DNA of 64,000 nucleotides from Ostrinia nubilalis (taxonomy: Eukaryota > Arthropoda > Insecta > Lepidoptera > Crambidae), in contig NC_087096.1 of the NCBI RefSeq assembly GCF_963855985.1, positions 3,720,001 through 3,784,000 of the forward strand, in the 5' to 3' direction. Shown here one piece after another: positions 56,299 to 64,000 of this stretch. How positions within the stretch are numbered: position 1 is the stretch's first letter; every line of letters starts with the position of its first letter. A program made the translations under genes and the position numbers. The notes under the pieces were generated by a model. That model was not told the origin of the DNA. It made no database searches and saw only the letters and a program-made list of their open reading frames with translations.

Positions 56299-57502
56299 TA
56301 ATAATCAGCTGTATTTTGGAACTACGTGATAAGCAATTTATGTAACAAAAGTAATTAAGATGTTTAAACATGATTTAACAACTAAGCTTCCAACGCAACG
56401 TGTAGAGTCGATAGACATCTTGATACTTAATAGCGAGAGCTTTAAAGCTTTTTCTCCTGAATTTGGTGTTACATAATTAAGCACAAGATTGACAGTTTTC
56501 CCGCTCGAATCCTAACCACGTCTCCATATCTAAATAGGTATCTAAGTTCTACTAAGTCGTATTTTGGCGCAATGTAGGTCACATACATGGCTGTTATTCC
56601 GGTACCCAGGCTTGTGTGCGAGCGGGTTTAAAATTCATATCGGCCGCGCCCACCCGTGTGTGCCAGACACATAATTCTAGTAGCTGTGCATTAGCGCTAT
56701 GTAAACGTAGTCCCTTCGCTCATTGCCCTCAAATCGTCAAGGGTCCCTCGCATTAGGTTCAAAATTCAAATGGTTAAGCTGTTACAAGAGATTAAATCAT
56801 TAATGCATACTTTATCAGATTTGCTCAATATTTTTCACATCTTTAAATTACAATAGGAGGAAGAGGTCCAAGTTGGAAACCGATGGAAACCTCAAACAAA
56901 TGAGATTAGATAGATATACCAAGGAAGGTTCAATCAGAGTGTTCGATCGCGTTTTCCTTATTGGTGAAAATCTATAAATAGTAAGTTTAATTAAGGTAAC
57001 CACAGAAGAGCTTTTCCTTTTTCTCTACATGAAATTCTCTAATTTAAAAACGTACGTTTTACTTAATTTCTTTGAAAAATTTTACTTAATATAATTTACC
57101 TACCTACTCGATAGTCTAAATTTAGTTTGCTGCAGAAAGTGCGACGGGCCTAAGGCCGGGCGTATTCGCATATGTTGCAAGGACACGTTAGGTATTGCAA
57201 TTTGAGATAAGCGGCATGCTGTAAGAATTATTTTAGCTCACACATGATACACTTACACAGACGAAAACCTAGATATCTGTGTCAAAGTAAACTAACTTTC
57301 CGATCTATCCGGCTTATTCAATGTTAGTATTCGCAAACCAATTTAAACTGCTACAGTAAATTGCCTTAAATATTTATTCCATTTTAACACGTGTAGAAAC
57401 AAAATGAAATCTATTCATCACAGAGAAATAAAACTTAAATGTAAGCCCTAACTAAAATTCGCCTTAATCCAACCTAATCCACTTTCAAAATAACTGTTAT
57501 TT
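56299..57502. other. Intergenic and 3' flank of the ATPase gene
   Basis: No gene seen. A minus-strand AATAAA (TTTATT at about 57373) lies about 125 bp below the ATPase stop and is a plausible poly(A) signal. A GC-richer patch near 56600-56680 has no other feature. Confidence 0.5.
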
Positions 57503-60500
57503 TCAGTAATAAGTTTCCTCTTCGACCCATTTGGAATAATTGTTTCGTATTAAATATCGCCGGAATTCATCTCCGAAAATCATGAGTAGCATAAAAGGTA
57601 ACGCTAGGAAGAAGTCATGCCATGCCAGGGGCTCCGTGCTGAATATCTCGTTGCAAAATGGCAGATACGTCACCAACAACGCCACAATCAAAGCCACCGC
57701 AATGCCCAAATTAAGAACATGGTTCTTCATCCCTTTCTTCAACAGCGAAACTCGTCTAGTCTTGCAAATTATTACATCTGATATCTGCGTCCAACAAATA
57801 GCGACGAAATAAGCCGTCTGCGCTTTTCTTTCTATTTTCTTTCTGTCAGGGTAATACCATTCTCTACCCAAGGTATCTTTGACAGACATGGTTGCCTTCT
57901 CCCATTCAGCACGAACGAACATCAGCGACGACGGAAAGAATCCGTCTTGAGCGAACACCACAAAGTACGCGTACATACCAGCAAAAAATTGGATCAAACC
58001 GATCTGGAAATAGGCCATGTATATCATAACTCTAGTTACGAGATGATCGCTTTGTTTACGAGGTGGAATCGACATAATATCCTCTTCCGAATCTTCGTAC
58101 GCTAGGCTCATAGCGGGCAGCAAGTCAGTTCCAACATTCACAATCAAGATTAACATCAATGATAATGGTAAAGGCATGCCAAGACACGCATAAAGAATAA
58201 AAGGTAACATTTCAGGCGTATTGGAGGTCAATGTGTAAGCTATAGTCTTTTTTAAATTATCAAAAATTTTCCTGCCTTCTTCAACGCCCAGTACAATGGA
58301 AGAAAAGTTATCATCCAAGAGAATCATGTCAGCGGCCTGCTTTGAAACCTCTGTACCGGTGATGCCCATCGCGATGCCGATGTCTGCTTTCTTAAGCGCA
58401 GGCGAATCGTTCACCCCGTCGCCGGTGACCGCGACCACGTGATTTAAAGACTGATACGTCTCAACAATAAACAACTTCTGCTGGGGACTGGTCCGTGCAA
58501 AAGTTATTTCGTCATATTTTTGCTGCGCAGTTTTCAGATCAGTGACACTCATTTTACGAAGCTCATCTCCGGTAATAACTGCAGACCTGAACTGATTTTT
58601 AATATGCGGCGGGACATCGCTCAGATCGATGTGATGCTCGAAGGCATAATCATACGCAGTAGGCTGAGTGATTGTCCCACACTGGCGGGATATAGCCAGC
58701 GCTGTCACGGGATGATCACCTGTCACCATTATCACTTTTATTCCAGCTTGTCTGCAGAGAGCTATTGACTTTTCAATATTATACCTCGGTGGATCAATCA
58801 TAGAAATTGCGCCTAAAAATGTCAAATCTTCCACTGGGAAATTTCTCTGCTGTGTATCGAATTGGTAGCCTATTGGATACGCAGAAAGGGGTAAATGGTA
58901 ATCGCAATACCCAATAACTCGTTCACCCATATTAGCCAACTTGATAAAATTAGCTTTTAATTCCTTCTTCAACTGAGGCGTTAGAGATTGCTCGCCTTCA
59001 TCGGTGTGCACCCTGGTGCAATATTCTAGGACAATTTCAGGAGCCCCTTTCATTATCAAGTAGTGGCTGTGCGTAGTTTGCATGTTGTGGATTGTAACTT
59101 GATACTTATAAGCCGAGCTAAAAGGTATTTCTGCTATCTTTGGATTATCTTCCCGTGTTTTACTCGCAGATCGGTTTAACTCCATATAACGCAATATCGC
59201 AGATTCAGACGCATCGCCCATAATCTTCCTTTTTTCAACCGGCAAATTCATTGTATCATGGGTAAAAACAGCTTTCAAATTAAGAGATGCGGCTAAACAT
59301 AAATGGGCATAGGTAGAGTCAGAAACGTGAGTATGGTCTGTTTTGTCGAATATCTGAAAGTTACAAAACAGGTGGGACACATTCATTTGGTTTTCAGTGA
59401 GTGTTCCCGTCTTATCCGAGCATATACACGAGGTGGAACCCAACGTCTCTACGGCTTGTAAGGTTTTCGCTAAACAGTTCTTTTTCCTGAGTTGTTTAGC
59501 TGTTAGAGTCATGCAAACGGTTAAAGTGACAATTAAACCTTCAGGTACATTAGCAAGAATGATCCCCAGCATGTACTGCAGTGCTGATAGCCACTTTCTC
59601 TGTATCACAAATACCATTATAAAAAATATAATACCAAAAGTGAAGGCTACTCCACAGATGATTATAATAAAGTGAGTTATTTCTTTTGCAATCGGCGTTT
59701 CTTTCTTTTCCAATCCTGTAACTAGCCCTGCTATTTTACCAATTTGAGTCAATTCACCAATCGCTACCACAACGCCTTTGGCCGTGCCTTCAGTTATTGG
59801 ACAGCTGAAATACGCCATGTTCTTGGATTCCAGGGGATTGGCGTGGGTCCATTCCGAGCGATGCTTTATAGGTTCCGATTCACCCGTCAATGAAGACATG
59901 TCCGTTTTGAAGTTTGAACATGATACAATCCGGACGTCCGCCGGGACTACCTCTCCGCCGTTCATTTCCACTATGTCACCTATAACCACGTCAACGTTGG
60001 GGATCACTTTCTTAACTCCTTCTCTGATGACGACAGCGTTCGGTGGCACCAATTTCTCGAAGCCGCTCATGACAGCTATGTTCTTGGCCTCGTGGTAGAA
60101 TCCGAACAAGCCGGTGCCGATGACGATCGAGGTGATGACACTGCCCAAGTAAAGGTACTCCTTCTTGGAGTGCCCAGCGTCGTCGTCGGACACACAGAAG
60201 TAAGCGACGAAGTTGACGATGGCGGCGACCCACAGCACGCAGGGAAACCAGCCGAACAGGTTATGGCGGAAGATCTTGAAGTAGCTGTTGCCTCTTAGTT
60301 CCTTGAGGGCGTTGGGGCCGTGGGTCTTGAGTTGTTCCTCGGCAAAGCTTTCTGTGAGTCCAGTTTGGATGTTAGTTCGGTAAACGACTTCGAGTTGGGC
60401 GGGGGTTAGGAAATGGTCTCCCGTGTGCGTTTCCTCCTTGAGGAGGTTGAGCTCTGAAGCGATATCAGGTCCGTGGGCGAGGACGCTTGGGCGCCGCCCG

Positions 60501-60544
60501 CCCACCAGAGAGGTGCTTGAACGGCGGTGAGTTGTATGAGGCAT
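57503..60544 (-). CDS. Na,K-ATPase alpha-like P-type pump, intronless (1013 aa)
   Basis: One uninterrupted minus frame encodes a full-length P2C-type ATPase. Catalytic parts are intact: TGES (220-223), phosphorylated Asp377 in CSDKTGTLTEN (usual form TQN), KGAPE (499-503), MVTGDHP (607-612) and TGDGVNDSPALKKAD. Ten membrane spans can be placed (about 100-117, 132-150, 289-313, 320-342, 769-790, 795-814, 838-862, 910-926, 942-961, 977-991), and it ends in ETYY like the true alpha subunit. Cation-site residues are mixed: PEG Glu335, Ser774, Asn775, Glu778, Asp807 and Asp923 are kept, but the M6 Asp (804 in mammals) is Asn803, and the M9 Glu pair (953/954) is Val950-Ala951. Length equals the family's. 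The lack of introns suggests an old retrocopy that stayed functional; diverged Na,K-ATPase paralogues in flies are testis-biased. Ion specificity is uncertain. Confidence 0.93.
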   Translation of the reverse strand: MPHTTHRRSSTSLVGGRRPSVLAHGPDIASELNLLKEETHTGDHFLTPAQLEVVYRTNIQTGLTESFAEEQLKTHGPNALKELRGNSYFKIFRHNLFGWFPCVLWVAAIVNFVAYFCVSDDDAGHSKKEYLYLGSVITSIVIGTGLFGFYHEAKNIAVMSGFEKLVPPNAVVIREGVKKVIPNVDVVIGDIVEMNGGEVVPADVRIVSCSNFKTDMSSLTGESEPIKHRSEWTHANPLESKNMAYFSCPITEGTAKGVVVAIGELTQIGKIAGLVTGLEKKETPIAKEITHFIIIICGVAFTFGIIFFIMVFVIQRKWLSALQYMLGIILANVPEGLIVTLTVCMTLTAKQLRKKNCLAKTLQAVETLGSTSCICSDKTGTLTENQMNVSHLFCNFQIFDKTDHTHVSDSTYAHLCLAASLNLKAVFTHDTMNLPVEKRKIMGDASESAILRYMELNRSASKTREDNPKIAEIPFSSAYKYQVTIHNMQTTHSHYLIMKGAPEIVLEYCTRVHTDEGEQSLTPQLKKELKANFIKLANMGERVIGYCDYHLPLSAYPIGYQFDTQQRNFPVEDLTFLGAISMIDPPRYNIEKSIALCRQAGIKVIMVTGDHPVTALAISRQCGTITQPTAYDYAFEHHIDLSDVPPHIKNQFRSAVITGDELRKMSVTDLKTAQQKYDEITFARTSPQQKLFIVETYQSLNHVVAVTGDGVNDSPALKKADIGIAMGITGTEVSKQAADMILLDDNFSSIVLGVEEGRKIFDNLKKTIAYTLTSNTPEMLPFILYACLGMPLPLSLMLILIVNVGTDLLPAMSLAYEDSEEDIMSIPPRKQSDHLVTRVMIYMAYFQIGLIQFFAGMYAYFVVFAQDGFFPSSLMFVRAEWEKATMSVKDTLGREWYYPDRKKIERKAQTAYFVAICWTQISDVIICKTRRVSLLKKGMKNHVLNLGIAVALIVALLVTYLPFCNEIFSTEPLAWHDFFLALPFMLLMIFGDEFRRYLIRNNYSKWVEEETYY

Positions 60545-60799
60545 TCTTTCAGCACAGTATCTTCATCCACACAAATATAAACATATTTGGTAATTTTTCA
60601 GGAATCAAATTGTAAGTTTTCTCACAGAAAAACGTCAAATCAAATTCCTGACAGAATTTTATGTTGACATCTGTTTGATTACGCTATAACGATGGAGGTA
60701 CGAACATGGAGGTTATAGAAAACTCTTCAGAGGAAATACAGGGTGCTTGGCGAAAAATTTTAAGAGAGAAAGGATAAAAAAGTTCACGTACCTAGTTCA

Positions 60800-61011
60800 A
60801 TGAGGGCTATCGTTTTTATACTTAACAGTTGGCACCCCTGGCGATTGACAGGACCTTACTCTATAGTGGGGCCATCTTGATGAGTGCAAATGCGATAGTC
60901 CTCCTACCAGTAGCGCTCACCAGTTGGTGCCACTGTCTTCGCTACTAGCAAGTGACAGGACCTTACTCTACAGTGGCGCTAACTGGTGAGCGCTAAAACG
61001 ATAGCCCTCAT
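60800..61011. mobile_element. MITE, ATGAGGGCTATCG family, copy 2
   Basis: Same ends and inner repeats as 23134-23347 but in opposite orientation, with a few substitutions. TTCAA-like flanks (AGTTCA at the left, TTCAAT at the right) may be the target duplication. It lies 256 bp upstream of the ATPase start. Confidence 0.85.
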
Positions 61012-61435
61012 TCAATACGAATACCAAGCGTAATTTTTAGAAAATCACGTTATTAAAGCAACTTTTTAGATTACGCTATCGGTTTCCTTTAAACCATAAA
61101 TAATAGTTCCTTCATTCTAATTCGAGATAACATACACACCGCCTGACTCTACAACCTGTCGATATAGAGTATTTTAAATACTAGGGTAAGGATTAATAAA
61201 AAGGAATTAAACGACCATTTGATTTATATAAAATTCTTTTATTACAAAAAATACTTTCCACTAAATTATTTTTATACATTATTATTACATTTATCATATA
61301 ACTCTACAATATTGCGGTGAACTAAATAGTAAATTATTGTTTTCATGCATAGCCCCGATACGGAAATTGCCCCCCCTGGACTGGGGATTGTACTGGACTG
61401 CAAGTTTGTTTTAGCTTAGTTAAATAATAAGTATA

Positions 61436-62144
61436 GGGTGTTTTTTTTAGAGGTATAGAACTTTAAAATGAAATAAAATATGTAAAAATATGTTTGATTC
61501 ACATATATTGGTTTTGTTTAACAGATGTTCTTATGCCATTTATGCTTCAAAATGATTTCGGGCCAAAGGGCGCCACGGTTGCCTCAAATATAGCGTAATC
61601 GAGATGTCCAATTTTCAATGTCTTTTTCGAGCAACTGGGGCCATACATCGGCAATAACGAAACGAATGTTGGCATTGAATTCCGTAGTTTATCTGCGCAG
61701 TAGTGGACTTAAGATATCCCCAGAGAAAATAATCCATATGTGTGAGATCACCCGATAGTGGAGGCAAATTCAAAGATCCATCGAGTGAAATTATGCGCTC
61801 ATCGAATGTTTCCCGCAATAAATTGAATGTGTCGCGTGCTGGTTGGATGGTAACACCATCTTGTTGAAACCATAGCTTTGCCACATTAATATCATTCATC
61901 TGAGGAATGAAAAGTTACGAAAATTACGTCGACCGTAATATGGACGTTTGTATGGAAAACTGAACCATGATTTTTAAAATACATTTTTGCACAATTTGCA
62001 AACGTTGCTCTGAAGAAATTCTATAAAATTATAAAATGGCAAAACCTACTGTCCACAAATGTACCACCAACTATCAAATTAATTATCACTAGAAACAGTG
62101 TAGGTAATCGATTTAAAGTTGTATACCTCTAAAAAAACACCCGT
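61436..62144. mobile_element. Decayed mariner-type transposon
   Basis: GGGTGTTTTTTTTAGAGGTA and its complement TACCTCTAAAAAAACACCC are the ends, flanked by TA. At about 709 bp it is internally deleted compared with a full element of roughly 1.3 kb. Confidence 0.85.
61540..61899 (-). pseudogene. Mariner-type transposase fragment
   Basis: The minus frame 61615-61899 reads KLWFQQDGVTIQPARDT, FDERIISLDG and LTHMDYFLWGYLKS, the catalytic-domain core of an insect mariner-superfamily transposase. The last part continues in another frame to about 61540 (KLDISITLYL.. RNHFEA). It lacks the N-terminal DNA-binding half and is frameshifted. Confidence 0.85.
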
Positions 62145-63560
62145 TATAATAATATCTGCATTTAAAAGCATCCAACTTTTTTTATAAAAAAATGTAATGT
62201 ATTAAATTGTAATAACTAAATTTAAATGTAGGACGAGAAGGGGAAGTACTTAATTTAGTATTAATGAGTTAATATACCGCGAAAAAACTATAGGTATTTT
62301 TAATTAAAACATATTTCAATACTTCGAATTTAAATAACGTCACTTTTAATGATTCCCAAACTTGCAATCCACTAATATTAAATATCTAAAAACACGTGAC
62401 TTATAAAACACTATAAATACTCTTCAACAAAACACTTTATAATATTTAACCCAATACTTTCTAATTATTTTCACTGCGTACTTTAAAGGCAAGATTGTTT
62501 CATAACTCCCTAGTAAAATGTTTTTGATTTTGCATTGCTTTTCAATAATAATGTAACTAGATTATATTATGCAGCAGTTTTTTGAAACTTGAGATCAATA
62601 AATAAATTCATGTAACCGAAGTTTTTTAACATAACTAGTGGAATCCAAAGGGCAAGGCAAGATATTCTGATACTATTGTCTTTTTCTTTTTTAAACATTC
62701 TTTTGGTATTAAACTGTAGTAAAATATTGACGATTGTGACATTGTTTGAAATTAATGATTATTAATATCTTTAATTTGATAGTATTTTCTTAGTGGTAAC
62801 ATTCGTTTTGTACTTTAACTATAATGTGATTGTTAACATAAAGCCTTCTATTTCTAATTATATTATATTCTTGTATAATTACTATGGTATTCGTTCGTAT
62901 AAACATGGTATACAAATATTATTTTATAAAACGTAAAATGCTTTAAAAAGAAAATAATATATGGAATGTTCGCTGTCATTATTAAGTGAATAATCGTTTA
63001 TATATTTTATATTATGTATTAGATACTGTATTACAGGCATTGCTGTTTAATACTTATGAAGGTAACATAAAAAGATTATACATTACGATTATTGTACAGT
63101 TTTACTATAATCTAAGTTTGGAATTACATTTTTACAAGTAAAATTAAGTATTTCGTAAAATATTATGCCTTAAAATAAAATCTGATCTTATGATACAATA
63201 AAATTAATAACATACAAATTGAGATCGCCTACAGAAGATTAGGAATTACAAGTTTTCAACAAAAAAAATATTCGTCAATACATAATGATTCGAGTGTTCA
63301 AATAATTTTACATTAATATAACTTTGGTAACAATAAAATAGGTAATATAAACTTAAAATATGCTTAATAGCCGTCTTATTTTTACATGCACTACAATATA
63401 CAAAACTAAATATATTTAAATCTTACTGAGTAACTCACACTAAATAACTTGAATAATAATAAAAAACAACTTACCTTCACTTCTGTCAAAATAAATTAAA
63501 TACGCGTTGCCGTTGATCCTTATCGTTCCGAATGTGTTATTCGAATCTCATCCTTATCCC
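62145..63560 (-). other. Very AT-rich stretch, probable 3' UTR of the WD40-like gene
   Basis: Over 1.4 kb of strongly AT-rich sequence with no frame or repeat that I can name. It directly follows the stop codon at 63561 in gene sense and may be a long 3' UTR; several minus-strand AATAAA words are present. Confidence 0.4.
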
Positions 63561-63792
63561 TCAACAAAGTAAGCTGATAGTGCCGTTATCGCTGCCAAGC
63601 AGTAAGAGCCTGTTTAGCGGCAGCACTGCCATGCAAGTGAGCACTCCCTTGAAGGTGTCTGACCTTAGCTTGGTGCTGGAGAACGAAGCCTCCTGGTCAA
63701 GGGAGGTGTGGACGCCGATACGGTTGTTGGTGGTGCCTGATATCAGCTCGTTATAGTACACTGACAGGCAATGGACGGGTTCTGTGCTGCCT
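63561..63792 (-). CDS. Last exon of a WD40-repeat-like gene (partial)
   Basis: A good acceptor (TTTGTCCGCAG in gene sense) precedes position 63792, and the exon runs in one frame to a TGA at 63561-63563. About 77 codons are readable: VHCLSVYYNELISGTTNNRI, then LDQEASFSSTKLRSDTFKG, VLTCMAVLPLNRLLLLGSDN and GTISLLC. The alternation of short hydrophobic strands with SG(T/S) and (G/S)DNG(T/S) turns is typical of the closing blades of a beta-propeller. The rest of the gene lies beyond the right edge, so I do not name it. Its first base completes a codon split by the upstream intron (63793 onward). Confidence 0.7.
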
Positions 63793-64000
63793 CTGCGGAC
63801 AAAATAATTTGGTTAGTGGCAAAATTTGCTTATTTTCGGCCGCGGCGATAGAAACTGGCAATGTTTCTAACAAATAGAACGCAATAACATAAAAAAATAA
63901 GTTAGTCCTCTACTCAAGTGAGAATTTTTACAGATTTCAGGCTAAAAAATAAGTATCGAATAAGTTTAACTTCACAGATGTACAGATAACACCTCAGACT

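Noticed and set aside
57540..60298. Several plus-strand frames across the ATPase
   Set aside because: They are antisense shadows of one 1013-codon frame with complete P-type ATPase motifs.

Overview
The window is a piece of an insect nuclear genome, almost certainly a moth or butterfly. Coding sequence is broken into many short exons with GT-AG introns. Between and inside the genes lie RTE-type LINE 3' ends with AACG tails, a tRNA-derived SINE ending in the usual lepidopteran tail, and dozens of small inverted-repeat elements (MITEs and foldbacks). I reconstructed five genes by reading splice sites and checking that codon phase is continuous.

Layout. 1-15.5 kb is a transposon graveyard: foldback elements, a decayed LINE reverse transcriptase and several RTE fragments. 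15,965-20,563 (+) is a seven-exon ZAD/C2H2 zinc-finger gene with MITEs in its introns. 21.0-22.0 kb (-) is a 5'-truncated RTE copy. 22,337-31,623 (-) is a 19-exon CCDC40 orthologue. 31,901-43,190 (+) is an IFT56/TTC26 orthologue with 14 exons, one of them uncertain. 45,518-50,175 (-) is a four-exon RR-2 cuticular protein gene. 50.6-56.3 kb holds an hAT-type element and a 2-kb terminal-inverted-repeat element. 57,503-60,544 (-) is a single-exon, full-length Na,K-ATPase alpha-like pump. 61.4-62.1 kb is a dead mariner, and the right edge has the last exon of a WD40-like gene (-).

How the genes relate. CCDC40 and IFT56 are divergent, with 277 bp between their start codons. That gap holds two RFX X-box motifs, each about 75 bp from one start. 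CCDC40 is part of the axonemal ruler that positions inner dynein arms; IFT56 is the IFT-B subunit linked to import of motility proteins. The pair therefore looks like a co-regulated sperm-flagellum/cilium module. The intronless pump keeps its catalytic motifs but has changed cation-site residues.

Recurring oddity. In CCDC40 (twice), the cuticle gene and IFT56, the 3' part of an exon together with its splice donor is duplicated in the following intron, in tandem in three of the four cases. In the zinc-finger gene the stop codon lies inside a tandem repeat that forms the 3' UTR.
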